Counted from the first letter of the stretch, positions 9,465 through 18,916 are shown. The stretch is DNA of 64,000 nt from SKHV01 sp963678565 (GCA_963678565.1 OY782875.1:1550001-1614000), one strand, 5' to 3'. Notes: generated by a model not told the origin, from the sequence alone. Made by a program: numbers and translations.

Positions 9465-9475
9465 TGCTAACTTTG
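9446..9475 (+). promoter_or_regulatory. Bacteroidota-type promoter for the DsrE gene
   Basis: TTG at 9446-9448, a 19-bp spacer and TAACTTTG at 9468-9475 match the TTG/TAnnTTTG promoter pattern exactly. Predicted transcription start near 9482, so the leader before ATG 9496 is very short; this argues against the in-frame upstream ATG at 9433. Confidence 0.7.
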
Positions 9476-9495
9476 ATTATCTAAAAATCTACTCT

Positions 9496-9843
9496 ATGTC
9501 ATCATTCAAAAATGTACTTCTTCAATTTAATAAAAACGGAATGGGTTCAGGCGATCAAAGTTTGTCATTGGTATTAGCCAAAAACTACCTCAATCTATTA
9601 AATGAAGAAACTGAGCTTCCAAAAGTGATTGTATTTTATAACGAAGGTGTAAAATTAATCGCCGAAGATTCTAATGTATTAGAAGAATTGCAAGCATTAG
9701 AAGCACGTGGAGTAAAGTTATTAGCTTGTAAAACCTGTTTGAAGTTTTATAATTTGTTGGATAAAACAAAGGTGGGCTTACAAGGTACAATGATGGATAT
9801 TATTGAAATGCAAAAAGCGTCAGATAAAGTGATCAGTTTGTAA
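9496..9843 (+). CDS. DsrE-family protein (YedF C-terminal-like)
   Basis: A 115-aa DsrE/DsrF-like sulfur-relay-fold protein. It resembles the C-terminal half of YedF, the selenium-metabolism-associated protein, without the N-terminal TusA domain. Visible features are FNKNGMGSGDQSLS near the N-terminus, KVIVFYNEGVKLIAEDS, and a two-cysteine segment LLACKTCLKFYNLLDK that fits the usual position of the reactive cysteine. An ATG 63 bp upstream is in frame, but it lies inside the upstream terminator and promoter, so I use ATG 9496. Function is likely persulfide handling; no selenium gene is seen nearby. Confidence 0.85.
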   Translation: MSSFKNVLLQFNKNGMGSGDQSLSLVLAKNYLNLLNEETELPKVIVFYNEGVKLIAEDSNVLEELQALEARGVKLLACKTCLKFYNLLDKTKVGLQGTMMDIIEMQKASDKVISL

Positions 9844-9868
9844 TTTCTTTTAAGAAATACTTTTTTTG
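9842..9868 (+). terminator. Possible short terminator between convergent dsrE and hemG
   Basis: A small stem (ATTTCTT with AAGAAAT) directly at the DsrE stop codon is followed by ACTTTTTTTG. The loop is very small, so this is a weak call. Confidence 0.35.
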
Positions 9869-9890
9869 ATGATTTAAGAGGATTCTGAAT

Positions 9891-11267
9891 TTAAGCCTTT
9901 TTTATAATTGTGTCGGCAATTTGTTTGGCTTGCTTTATTCTGTCAGCCATTCCAATTCCGTCTCTAATTCCTCCAGCTAAATATAAACCCTGATGTAATT
10001 TTTCAATTGCAGCAATCGTTTTTAATCTTTCTCTGGTGGTAATTTCGTATTGTGGAATCGCTTTCTGGTAGCGGTTGATATCAATTAAATCAGATTTAAA
10101 AATTGAAACGCCAAGCATCTCTTTTAGATGCAGATCAACAATGGTTTTAATTTCGTCATCTGGTAAATCTACTAAATGAGGCTTTTTTAAACCACCCATA
10201 AAAACAGAAAGTAGCGCTCCCTTTTTTGGTGCTCTTTCATTAAAAAACGAGGACGTATATAGTATTCCTAAGATGTCTTTTTCTTCTTTCGATGGAACCA
10301 ATCCCCCAAATGCTTTGATGTCACCACCTTCCCAATGTTTGTAGCCAACAGTTACCTGAGTTACTTTGGCATAATTTAAGTTTGAAATTGAATCGTAAAG
10401 TTGCTTATCAACAAATGGAATCAATTTGGGTAGGGCGTAACTTCCCACAGTACTAATTACATTATTCGATCGAAATGAAAACTTTTCTTCTGTAATGTTG
10501 AATTTAGTTTTAAAGGATTCTTTAGTTTGTTTTACAACGGTATTTTGAGCTTCTAAAAAAATATTTTCAGAGCCAACTTTATGCACTAATGCTTCAATTA
10601 GTTGATGTAATCCTCCTTTTGTTGAGAATACATCTTTGGTTACGCCAGCTTCGCGTTGTGCTTTAAAAATGGCTTTTTTCTTTAAGTTTCCTTTAATCAA
10701 ACTTCCATACTCTTGTTCCAGATTATAAAGCTTTGGAAGCGCATACCGTGGAATTAGTCGTTCCGGATCGCCGGCATAAACTCCAGAAACAAAAGGATCG
10801 ACAGCATAATCTAATATCGATTTACCCAGTCTCCTTATTACAAAGGAGCTTAGGTTTTCATCGGGGTTATTTCCCTTTTTTCGAAAGGGTTCTCCAATTG
10901 TTCTAAATTTGTCTTTCCAGGTGAACAGCGGTGTGAAAACTGCTTTGGGGCCTCCTGTCAAGTCATGCCATTGACCTTGTTTCCAAATTAATCTTCTTTT
11001 TGCTTTTGGGTCTGCAATTTCTAATTCGCAACTTCCTTTTAATTGTTGAAATAAATCAACCACCTCTTCATTGCCAATTACTCCTGTATTTGGGCCAGTT
11101 TCATATGTAAAACCGTTTGATTGCTTGGTTTGTATTACGCCGCCCGCTTTTGTTTCTTTATCAATTACAGCGACATTAATTCCTGCTCTTGATAGGTAAA
11201 ATGCAGCGGTTAGCCCGGTTAAGCCTGCGCCAATAATAACAACATCGTACGATTTCTTATTTTTCAT
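9891..11267 (-). CDS. hemG: Protoporphyrinogen oxidase (HemY-type, FAD-dependent)
   Basis: Flavoprotein oxidising protoporphyrinogen IX to protoporphyrin IX, the penultimate step of heme synthesis. The 458-aa protein has an N-terminal dinucleotide fold DVVIIGAGLTGLTAAFYLS with an acidic residue ending the second strand (VIDKETKAGG), and the C-terminal FAD motif LYLAGGIRDGIGMADRI. It is the HemY type, for which Bacteroidota annotations use hemG. I take ATG 11267 rather than a TTG at 11291, because a TAnnTTTG box overlaps the TTG. It is divergent from a receptor, permease and hemN block, so four tetrapyrrole-related genes sit together. Confidence 0.93.
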   Translation of the reverse strand: MKNKKSYDVVIIGAGLTGLTAAFYLSRAGINVAVIDKETKAGGVIQTKQSNGFTYETGPNTGVIGNEEVVDLFQQLKGSCELEIADPKAKRRLIWKQGQWHDLTGGPKAVFTPLFTWKDKFRTIGEPFRKKGNNPDENLSSFVIRRLGKSILDYAVDPFVSGVYAGDPERLIPRYALPKLYNLEQEYGSLIKGNLKKKAIFKAQREAGVTKDVFSTKGGLHQLIEALVHKVGSENIFLEAQNTVVKQTKESFKTKFNITEEKFSFRSNNVISTVGSYALPKLIPFVDKQLYDSISNLNYAKVTQVTVGYKHWEGGDIKAFGGLVPSKEEKDILGILYTSSFFNERAPKKGALLSVFMGGLKKPHLVDLPDDEIKTIVDLHLKEMLGVSIFKSDLIDINRYQKAIPQYEITTRERLKTIAAIEKLHQGLYLAGGIRDGIGMADRIKQAKQIADTIIKKA

Positions 11268-11288
11268 ATGTCGACTTGATTGAAGCCT

Positions 11289-11296
11289 CAAAGGTA
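11289..11296 (-). promoter_or_regulatory. Likely -7 promoter box for hemG
   Basis: On the minus strand the bases read TACCTTTG, a perfect TAnnTTTG box, placed 22 bp before ATG 11267. No clear -33 TTG is found at the right distance. Confidence 0.45.
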
Positions 11297-11467
11297 GGTA
11301 AAAAGAGATATTTATTTGAATTGAGTATTTAATATTTTGTTTGCTTTAATTAAAATCGTTTAAGCTGTTGCGATCAATTTTCGAATTAAATCATCATATC
11401 TAAAAAACTAAATATTTTATTAAATAATTTCTAATTAGTATCTTCACGCGCAAATTAAAGATACTTA

Positions 11468-11821
11468 ATGTTTTTTCAAGGAATTTTAGCAACTCCAATA
11501 CCTTATTTGGTATTCGCAATACTCTATTTATTAGGGATAATGCCTAATGCTTTCGATTCTTTGAAAGAAAAATTCGAGGAAGAATTTACCTCGGAAATTA
11601 GTTCAGAAAAGCAAACGCTTACTTCAGATTCTGAGTTTGATTATTTTTGGATTGAATGTGGTTACGAAAACCAAGATTTTGTGATTTCATTTTTGGATTT
11701 ATTTCGATTGTGTAATAGGACCAATATGAAGACAACTAAACTTCGTTTGACCAATACAATTCTCCCCGACAAATTGAAGTTTGATCAAATTAATTCCCGC
11801 CCACCGCCAAATTTAGGGTAA
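11468..11821 (+). CDS. Small membrane-anchored hypothetical protein upstream of TonB receptor
   Basis: A 117-aa protein I do not recognise. It has one hydrophobic N-terminal segment (about residues 4-25, GILATPIPYLVFAILYLLGI), a short acidic stretch (KEKFEEEFTSEISSEK), an aromatic patch DYFWIECGYEN and a proline-rich tail NSRPPPN. It is probably anchored in the inner membrane with a small soluble domain. It is divergent from hemG and 249 bp before the TonB-dependent receptor. It may be an accessory to uptake, but nothing in the sequence proves this. No cobalamin- or heme-type riboswitch is visible between it and the receptor. Confidence 0.6.
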   Translation: MFFQGILATPIPYLVFAILYLLGIMPNAFDSLKEKFEEEFTSEISSEKQTLTSDSEFDYFWIECGYENQDFVISFLDLFRLCNRTNMKTTKLRLTNTILPDKLKFDQINSRPPPNLG

Positions 11822-12070
11822 CTAAACAATTTCTTTCTTTTAGAGTATCATTCATCAAATTCTGCTTGTCACTGATATCGATTGTATGATTTTGAAAGAT
11901 TCATGTTGTTTATTCTCATCCATGTTTTATGGGGTTTAACAAGAGTATTATAATCATTGTAGAATTTCCGAATGATTTCATGCAATGAAGTATCAGATTT
12001 GGAGCGATCGGTTAATTTTGAATTGTCTTTTCAAGTATCAACACCATTATTAAAAGTAACTTTTTCACTT

Positions 12071-14179
12071 ATGAAATTAAAAGTATTTAGTGTCTTTTCT
12101 CTATGTTTATTTATAGCCATAATCGGAAATAGGCTGTTTGCACAAAAAAGTATTAATGGCACTGATACTACTAAAATGACGGAATTAGAAATTCCTGAAA
12201 TATTTATTTGTTCGTTTAAGGAGAACACTGAAATAAGCAAATTGCCAAGTACTGTTTCATTAGTAAATGCCAGTCAGATTGAGCGAGATGAAATGGAAAG
12301 TGTAGTGAGTTTAACTGCTCAGGTGGCAAATGTTTTCATGCCCGATTATGGTTCAAAACTTACTTCACCAATTTACATCAGAGGAATCGGTTCCCGGATC
12401 AATTCTCCTTCGGTTGGATTGTATGTCGATGGGGTTTCTTTCTTCGAGAAGGCTTCATTTAATTTCGATTTTTTTGATATTGATCGAATTGAAGTTTTAA
12501 AAGGACCACAAGGAACATTGTACGGTCGAAATACGATGGCTGGAATTATCAATGTGCTCACCAAAAATCCTTTAAGTTATCAAGGTACAAGTATTGCAAT
12601 TAGTGGGGGTAATTATGGCTATTATAAAGCAAAACTGGCTCACTATCACCAATTTTCTAAAAAGCTTGGTATAATGGTAGGTGCACAGTTGAATAAAAAC
12701 GATGGGTACTTCACCAACCAATTCAATCAAGAAAAAGTTGATGAATTGGATAGTTATTCAGCTCGTTTTAAACTTTTTTACAAATTGGCATATAATTGGG
12801 AGGCTAATTTTACTTCTAATTATGAATGGAGTAATCAAGGTGGCTATCCATATGCTATTTTAGATCTTGAATCGGGTACTGCCGATTCGATCAACTATAA
12901 TCATTATAGTTCATATCAACGTCAAATATGGTCGAATGGTTTGAACATCAAATTCGAGAATGATAAATTTCGTTTCAATTCGGTAACTAGTCATCAATAC
13001 TATGATGGAAAACAAGATATTGACCAGGATTTTACCGCCAAAGATTTATATGGAATTCTGCAAAGTGAAAAGCAAAATATGTTTTCTGAAGAATTAATAT
13101 TGCGTTCGAATTCGAAGCACAATTATCAATTGCTATTGGGAGCTTACGGATTTGTGCAGCTTTTTGATAAAGATCTTTTGGTATCCTTTGGTGACGATTT
13201 TGCTACTACAATGGATAGCTATACAAAATTGTATGACAATCAGATTTTAGGAGCTGCAATTTTTCATCAATCGAGCTATCAAATTTCTGAAAGATTAAAA
13301 ATTATCGGAGGACTTCGATTAGACACAGAAAAAGATATTCAGGATTATAGATATGATCTTTTAACGAAATCAGGCGCAGAAGTAAATCAAGCTGATACAC
13401 TTTATCCGGCACTATCGTATTCAACTTTGTTGTCGAATATTGCTATTAACTACAATTTGAACGAACATTTCTCGATTTATGCAACGCTAGCCCAAGGCTA
13501 TAAAGCGGGTGGCTACAATACTACCGTAACTAAGCCAGAGGAATTGACTTTCGAACCCGAGAAAAGTATTAATTACGAATTTGGCGCAAAGACCTTCTTT
13601 TTCGACGGTCAAGTAAATGCGAATTTGAGTTTATTCTACATCGATATCAAAAATCAACAAATCTATCAAACAGTTTCAACAGGTCGTGGTTCATATTTAG
13701 AGAATGTTGGAAAATCTAATAGCAAGGGGTTTGAACTTGAAATTCGAGCGATGCCAATTAAAAATCTTTCGACCAATTTTAATTATGGCTATACAAAAGC
13801 GCTGATTAAAGATTATTACGTAGATGATTCTAATAATCTAGCCGGAAACTACATTCCCTATGTACCTAAACATACTATTTTTATTGGAGTTAGCTATAGA
13901 CAAAATGTATATGTAATTTGTGATGCGATTAGCTATAGTTTAAATTATAAAGGTGTTGGGAAACACTATTGGAATGAAGAAAATTTAGCAGCGCAGAATT
14001 ATTATAGTTTGTTGAATGGAAAAGTAGCTTTTCAAGAGCAAAACTTTATCATCGAGTTTTGGGGTAAAAATCTATTAAATACAAATTATCATGCTTTTTA
14101 TTTTGAAGCATTAGGTAATTCATATGTTCAATTAGGTCGTCCTGTAACCATGGGTGTTAACTTGAAATATAAGTTTTAA
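12071..14179 (+). CDS. TonB-dependent outer-membrane receptor
   Basis: A 702-aa outer-membrane active transporter with a signal peptide (MKLKVFSVFSLCLFIAIIGN, cleavage near FAQKS). The plug domain follows: QVANVFMPDYG, SPIYIRGIGSR, GLYVDGVSF and IDRIEVLKGPQGTLYGRNT are diagnostic. The rest is a 22-strand barrel ending in NLKYKF. There is no N-terminal carboxypeptidase-regulatory domain and no SusD partner, so it looks like a siderophore or porphyrin receptor and not a glycan receptor. I chose ATG 12071 because the signal peptide begins there; an in-frame ATG at 11972 adds 33 non-signal residues. A permease and hemN follow within 31 and 9 bp. Confidence 0.93.
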   Translation: MKLKVFSVFSLCLFIAIIGNRLFAQKSINGTDTTKMTELEIPEIFICSFKENTEISKLPSTVSLVNASQIERDEMESVVSLTAQVANVFMPDYGSKLTSPIYIRGIGSRINSPSVGLYVDGVSFFEKASFNFDFFDIDRIEVLKGPQGTLYGRNTMAGIINVLTKNPLSYQGTSIAISGGNYGYYKAKLAHYHQFSKKLGIMVGAQLNKNDGYFTNQFNQEKVDELDSYSARFKLFYKLAYNWEANFTSNYEWSNQGGYPYAILDLESGTADSINYNHYSSYQRQIWSNGLNIKFENDKFRFNSVTSHQYYDGKQDIDQDFTAKDLYGILQSEKQNMFSEELILRSNSKHNYQLLLGAYGFVQLFDKDLLVSFGDDFATTMDSYTKLYDNQILGAAIFHQSSYQISERLKIIGGLRLDTEKDIQDYRYDLLTKSGAEVNQADTLYPALSYSTLLSNIAINYNLNEHFSIYATLAQGYKAGGYNTTVTKPEELTFEPEKSINYEFGAKTFFFDGQVNANLSLFYIDIKNQQIYQTVSTGRGSYLENVGKSNSKGFELEIRAMPIKNLSTNFNYGYTKALIKDYYVDDSNNLAGNYIPYVPKHTIFIGVSYRQNVYVICDAISYSLNYKGVGKHYWNEENLAAQNYYSLLNGKVAFQEQNFIIEFWGKNLLNTNYHAFYFEALGNSYVQLGRPVTMGVNLKYKF

Positions 14180-14210
14180 TCAATAAATCTCGTTGCTACA
14201 ACAATAAATT

Positions 14211-15434
14211 ATGCATAAAGGAAACTGGAAAAAACTATTCACTTTACTTGGCTTGTATATTGCTCAATCGGTTCCAATGAGCTTTTTCTCAACCGTGGTT
14301 CCTGTAATTATGCGACAGGAAAACTATTCTTTAGAGTCAATTGGAATGCTCCAAATGATCAAACTACCTTGGATCATTAAATTCTTTTGGGCACCACTTA
14401 TCGATCGAACCAGTACTTCCATAAAGCATTATAGAAAATGGATTATTTATAGCGAAATATTCTATGCAATCATCATATTGTCCATCGGCTTTTTCGATTT
14501 GAAATTTGATTTCTCATTGATAATATTATTAATGCTAATCGCTTTTGTAGGCTCTGCTACACAGGATATTGCTACTGATGCTTATGCAATTCATACCTTG
14601 AAACCATCGGAACGAGGTATCGGGAATAGTATGCAGTCTACCGGGAGTTTTATTGGCACATTGTTGGGAAGTGGTGCATTGTTGGTGCTCTACCATTTTT
14701 TTGGTTGGCAAATTCTATTGATCTGCTTGGCTTTCTTTGTATTGATTGCTTTAATACCACTTTATTTTTTTAAATCGAATAGGAATATTTCAACGAAACA
14801 AGCAGGGGTAAAGCCCATCAGGTTTTCGGATATTGGCTATTTCTTTGTGCAAAAGGGAATGGCAAAGCGAATTCTGTTTCTTTTCATTTTCTACAGTGGA
14901 ATTATCGGAATTTTAGCAATGATCAAACCTTTCTTGGTTGATAAAGGATTTTCAATAAAAGAAATTGGTATTATGAGTGGGGTATTTGGAACTTCGATGG
15001 GGGCATTGAGTTCTGTTTTAGCTGGTGTTTCTGTAAAACAATTAGGGCGAACAAAGTCTATTCGAATTGCAACTTTACTAATGCTACTTGCAGGAGTTTA
15101 CATGTTCGTATTTACTTTAGGGGAAGTCGCATTATTAAATCTTTATCTTGGAATCGCTTTGGTTTGGAGCGCTTACGGTTTTGCTTCGGTAATGATTTTT
15201 ACCACTTCGATGGATGTAGTCCGTAAAGGAAGAGAAGGAACCGATTTTACACTTCAAATTGTAATAACTCATATTAGCAGTATGTTAATCGCTATTTTTA
15301 GTGGTAAACTAGCTGATACTATTGGTTACAAAGGATTATTTGTTGCAGAATCAATCTTGGCTTTTATTGTTTTACTTGCTACATTGGTATTGTATAAAGA
15401 ACCTAACTCGGTACGAAAATTAGAACTTGAATAA
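14211..15434 (+). CDS. MFS permease, RhtX/FptX-AmpG-like
   Basis: A 407-aa inner-membrane permease of the major facilitator superfamily with about 12 hydrophobic segments. The motif ATQDIATDAYAIHTLKPSER matches the signature shared by AmpG muropeptide permeases and RhtX/FptX siderophore permeases. Another marker is the N-terminal LPWIIKFFWAPLIDR. The permease starts 31 bp after the TonB receptor and ends 9 bp before hemN, which favours import of the same molecule taken up by the receptor. The cargo may be a siderophore or a porphyrin; muropeptide is less likely because no cell-wall gene is nearby. Confidence 0.88.
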   Translation: MHKGNWKKLFTLLGLYIAQSVPMSFFSTVVPVIMRQENYSLESIGMLQMIKLPWIIKFFWAPLIDRTSTSIKHYRKWIIYSEIFYAIIILSIGFFDLKFDFSLIILLMLIAFVGSATQDIATDAYAIHTLKPSERGIGNSMQSTGSFIGTLLGSGALLVLYHFFGWQILLICLAFFVLIALIPLYFFKSNRNISTKQAGVKPIRFSDIGYFFVQKGMAKRILFLFIFYSGIIGILAMIKPFLVDKGFSIKEIGIMSGVFGTSMGALSSVLAGVSVKQLGRTKSIRIATLLMLLAGVYMFVFTLGEVALLNLYLGIALVWSAYGFASVMIFTTSMDVVRKGREGTDFTLQIVITHISSMLIAIFSGKLADTIGYKGLFVAESILAFIVLLATLVLYKEPNSVRKLELE

Positions 15435-15443
15435 ACAATTGAG

Positions 15444-16823
15444 ATGTTAACAGAAAAGCAACTTTTAGAGAAATACAACAAACCAGTACCTCGATATACG
15501 AGTTATCCACCTGCCAATTTCTTTCATGAAGAATTTACACCGGGTGATTTTGATAAGGCTATTGAGGAATCAAATAACTGGAAACCAGAAAATATTTCGT
15601 TCTATTTTCATGTCCCCTTCTGTAAGCAGCTATGCTATTTTTGTGGCTGCAACTCCTATGGAATGAGAAATGATGCTTCGGTAAAATCCTATATGGAAGC
15701 CATGAAAAAGGAGTTGCAAATTGTAATTGAAAAATTAGATAAGAACCGAAAAGTTTCGCAAATTCATTATGGTGGAGGTACGCCTAATGCTGTTGATATT
15801 CAATACTTGAAAGAATTGAACCAATTGATTTTTGATCATTTTGAATTGATTGAAAATGCAGAGATCGCAATCGAATGTAATCCGGCCTATTTGAGTAAAC
15901 AACAAATTATAGATTTAAAAGAAGCAGGTTTTAAAAGATTTAGTTTAGGGGTTCAGGATTTTGATAAAGCGGTGCTGGATGCCGTTAACCGAGAAGCGCC
16001 TTTTATGGATTTAGCGGCGATAATTGAGCATTTAAAGGCTGATGATCCAGCGGTGAAAGTTAATCTCGATTTTATTTATGGATTGCCCAAGCAAAGTGCC
16101 AATCAATTTGAAGATTCAATTAAAAAGGCTGTTGCGTTAAAACCTGATCGCTTGGTTACCTTTTCTTATGCACATGTTCCTTGGGTTAGTAAAATTCAAA
16201 AGAAACTTGAAGTTTATGGCTTACCTGAGAACTCAGAAAAGGTAAAAATGAATAGTGGTGCTCGCAAAATAATGATAGAGAACGGCTATCAGGCAATCGG
16301 AATGGATCATTATGCTTTGCCTAATGATGAATTGTGTGATGCACAAACCAATCATACTTTAAACCGAAATTTTCAGGGCTATTGCACTCTAAAAACAACC
16401 GGACAGGTTTATGCTTTGGGAGTAACTGGAATTAGTCAATTAGGGCAGGTTTATGCACAAAATACTAAATCGATTGAGGAATATATCAAATCGATGTCAG
16501 AAGGTAAGATGGCAACAATAAAAGGTTATCGACTTTCTGAAGAGCAGGTGATTATTCGAGAGGCAATTACCGAGTTAATGTGTAACAATCGAATTGATTT
16601 AGGAAAGTTGGAAAGTAAGTTTAATATCGACTTATTTGAGCTTTATAGGTCGATTCCAAATTTAACTCAGAATTTAAGTGAAATAATTGAAGACGGGCTT
16701 GTGGAATTTGAGAATAATACAATTGTGGTGACTGATCTAGGAGCAATGTTTGTTCGAAATGTTGCCTCTATTTTCGATCCTTTGATTGGAACCGTAGGCA
16801 AGCAGTTTTCTAAACCAGTATAA
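15444..16823 (+). CDS. hemN: Oxygen-independent coproporphyrinogen III oxidase
   Basis: Radical-SAM enzyme that converts coproporphyrinogen III to protoporphyrinogen IX without oxygen. The 459-aa length matches true HemN. Key features are the N-terminal PRYTSYPPANFF segment and the motif FHVPFCKQLCYFCGCN, where CxxxCxFC plus the following Cys distinguishes HemN from HemW-type paralogues. Also visible are HYGGGTPN and the C-terminal HemN domain. It sits at the end of a receptor-permease-hemN operon. hemG, which acts on its product, is divergent at the other end. Confidence 0.95.
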   Translation: MLTEKQLLEKYNKPVPRYTSYPPANFFHEEFTPGDFDKAIEESNNWKPENISFYFHVPFCKQLCYFCGCNSYGMRNDASVKSYMEAMKKELQIVIEKLDKNRKVSQIHYGGGTPNAVDIQYLKELNQLIFDHFELIENAEIAIECNPAYLSKQQIIDLKEAGFKRFSLGVQDFDKAVLDAVNREAPFMDLAAIIEHLKADDPAVKVNLDFIYGLPKQSANQFEDSIKKAVALKPDRLVTFSYAHVPWVSKIQKKLEVYGLPENSEKVKMNSGARKIMIENGYQAIGMDHYALPNDELCDAQTNHTLNRNFQGYCTLKTTGQVYALGVTGISQLGQVYAQNTKSIEEYIKSMSEGKMATIKGYRLSEEQVIIREAITELMCNNRIDLGKLESKFNIDLFELYRSIPNLTQNLSEIIEDGLVEFENNTIVVTDLGAMFVRNVASIFDPLIGTVGKQFSKPV

Positions 16824-16837
16824 GTAATTGATAAATG

Positions 16838-16867
16838 AAAATGGGCAATTAATAATTGCCCATTTTT
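16838..16867. terminator. Bidirectional terminator between hemN and rfbB
   Basis: ATGGGCAATT pairs with AATTGCCCAT around a short AATA-type loop, with A-rich sequence before and TTTTT after. It serves the two convergent genes. Confidence 0.85.
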
Positions 16868-16881
16868 ATGTACCGCTTCAA

Positions 16882-17937
16882 TTATCTGTCATATTGTTCA
16901 TCATAGTATTTCTGGTAATCGCCACTCGTAACATTTTCCAGCCATTCTTTATTCTCGAGATACCAATCTATTGTTTTTTCCAATCCTTCTTCGAATTGCA
17001 AACTCGGTACCCAACCTAACTCTTTCTGAAGTTTCGAGGAATCAATGGCGTAGCGCAAATCGTGACCAGCTCTGTCGGTAACGTAAGTAATAAGTTGCTC
17101 CGAAGTTCCTTCAATACGTCCCAATTTACGATCTAAGATTTTGCACATTAATTTTATCAAATCGATATTGGTCCATTCGTTATGTCCACCAATGTTGTAA
17201 GTTTCACCAGGTTTTCCTTTGTGAAAAATAACATCAATCGCTCGAGCATGATCCTCCACCCATAACCAGTCCCGGATATTTTCGCCTTTCCCATAAACTG
17301 GTAGCGCTTTATTTTGCTGAATATTATTGATGAAAAGTGGGATCAGTTTCTCTGGAAATTGGAATGATCCATAATTATTTGAACAATTGGATACCAAAGC
17401 AGGTAATCCAAAAGTGTCGTTGTAAGCTCTTACAAAATGATCACTGCTAGCCTTTGAAGCGGAATATGGGCTATGTGGATCATAGCTGGTGGTTTCGGTA
17501 AACATTTCGGTTCCCATTTCTAGGGTTCCATAAACTTCATCGGTTGAAATATGATAGAAGAGTTTTCCTTCAGTCTTTCCATTCCATATTTTCTTGGCAG
17601 CATTCAAGAGATTCACCGTTCCAATTACATTGGTAAATACAAATTCTGTTGGGTTGGAAATAGAGCGATCTACATGCGATTCCGCAGCCAAATGTATAAC
17701 ACCATCAAAGAGATGTTCTTCAAAAAGTTGCATGATGGCATTTGCATCCACGATATCCATCTTTACAAAATTGTAATTTGGCTTTTCTTCGATATCTTTT
17801 AAATTATTAAGATTGCCAGCATAGGTTAATTTATCAAGATTGTAGATTTGATAATCGGGATATTTATTTACAAATAATCTTACTACATGTGAACCAATAA
17901 ATCCAGCTGCTCCAGTAATCAATATTTTTTTAGTCAT
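16882..17937 (-). CDS. rfbB: dTDP-glucose 4,6-dehydratase
   Basis: Extended SDR enzyme converting dTDP-glucose to dTDP-4-keto-6-deoxyglucose. At 351 aa it is complete. Motifs are the NAD-binding GAAGFIGSH, HLAAESHVDRSI, the catalytic STDEVYG with YSASKASSD, and the substrate motif NIRDWLWVEDHARAI. It is the last of four leftward dTDP-rhamnose genes. Its product is also the branch point for the predicted deoxy-amino-sugar module at 53-56.6 kb. Confidence 0.96.
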   Translation of the reverse strand: MTKKILITGAAGFIGSHVVRLFVNKYPDYQIYNLDKLTYAGNLNNLKDIEEKPNYNFVKMDIVDANAIMQLFEEHLFDGVIHLAAESHVDRSISNPTEFVFTNVIGTVNLLNAAKKIWNGKTEGKLFYHISTDEVYGTLEMGTEMFTETTSYDPHSPYSASKASSDHFVRAYNDTFGLPALVSNCSNNYGSFQFPEKLIPLFINNIQQNKALPVYGKGENIRDWLWVEDHARAIDVIFHKGKPGETYNIGGHNEWTNIDLIKLMCKILDRKLGRIEGTSEQLITYVTDRAGHDLRYAIDSSKLQKELGWVPSLQFEEGLEKTIDWYLENKEWLENVTSGDYQKYYDEQYDR

Positions 17938-18003
17938 TGCTTTCTATTTAGTAATATTCTCAGTTCTTGAGATAATTAATATACAAAATATATTCTATGA
18001 TAA

Positions 18004-18867
18004 TTAATCAGTTTTTCCTTTTAGCTCTTGAATACAAGTTTTTAAACTCTCTCTCCAATAAGGAATCTCAATTTTAAAGGTATCCTTTATTTTTTGTTTG
18101 TTCATTACACTATAATGTGGTCGAGCGGCTGGAGTTGGATACATCGATGTTGGAATAGGGAAGACCTTACACTCAATATTAGAAAGTTCCATAATCGCCT
18201 TTGCAAAATCATACCACGAAGCAACCCCCTCATTTGAATAATGGAAAATACCCGCTTTTTGTTCGTTTGAATTGAGTATTTTCAGAATTGCACCTGCTAA
18301 GTCGGCCGCATAAGTTGGGGTCCCTATTTGATCAAATATGACATTCAGTTGGTCTCTTTCGCTGCCTAAACGCTGCATTGTTTTAACAAAGTTATTTCCA
18401 AACGATGAGTACAACCATGAAGTTCGCAAGATGATCGCTGAAGGACAATTTTTAAGCACCAATTGTTCTCCATTTAACTTTGTTTCACCATAAGCACTAA
18501 TGGGGGCGGTTTTATCATTTTCTACATAAGGCTGAAAGTTCTTTCCATCGAACACAAAATCAGTAGAAACATGAATCAATTGAATTTCTTCGGAATAGGC
18601 TATTTTGGCTAAAATAGAAGGTCCAATTGCATTTACCTTATTTGCCAACTCTTTGTCTTCCTCTGCTTTATCAACTGCGGTATAAGCAGCACAATTAATA
18701 ATGGCCTTAATATTATTTTGTTGAGTAAATTCTTCAATTATAGTTTTGTTGGTGATATCAACTTCGGGTAAATCGCCATAGAAAAAATTCCAGCCCGAAT
18801 AATTGTTTTCAAGTTTCTTAAGCTCGTTACCCAATTGTCCATTGGCACCTGTAATTAGTATATTCAT
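18004..18867 (-). CDS. rfbD: dTDP-4-dehydrorhamnose reductase
   Basis: SDR-type reductase forming dTDP-L-rhamnose as the last step of the pathway. The 287-aa protein starts MNILITGANGQLGNEL, giving the GxxGxxG cofactor loop; STDFVFDG and YGETKLNGE supply the catalytic residues. I start at ATG 18867, the normal N-terminus. An upstream in-frame Met at 18933 would add 22 residues unlike the family and overlap rfbC. It follows rfbC by 49 bp in the same direction. Confidence 0.95.
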   Translation of the reverse strand: MNILITGANGQLGNELKKLENNYSGWNFFYGDLPEVDITNKTIIEEFTQQNNIKAIINCAAYTAVDKAEEDKELANKVNAIGPSILAKIAYSEEIQLIHVSTDFVFDGKNFQPYVENDKTAPISAYGETKLNGEQLVLKNCPSAIILRTSWLYSSFGNNFVKTMQRLGSERDQLNVIFDQIGTPTYAADLAGAILKILNSNEQKAGIFHYSNEGVASWYDFAKAIMELSNIECKVFPIPTSMYPTPAARPHYSVMNKQKIKDTFKIEIPYWRESLKTCIQELKGKTD

Positions 18868-18916
18868 TATCCTTATTTCAGTTGTTGATGTGGGATTTGT
18901 ATTTAAAAATGACTTT

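Noticed and set aside
9433..9495. Upstream ATG at 9433 as start of the DsrE gene
   Set aside because: It falls within the upstream terminator and ahead of a good promoter, and the added residues do not fit the family.
11822..12070. Cobalamin or other riboswitch upstream of the TonB-dependent receptor
   Set aside because: No conserved B12-box-like or other riboswitch core was seen in the 249-bp leader.
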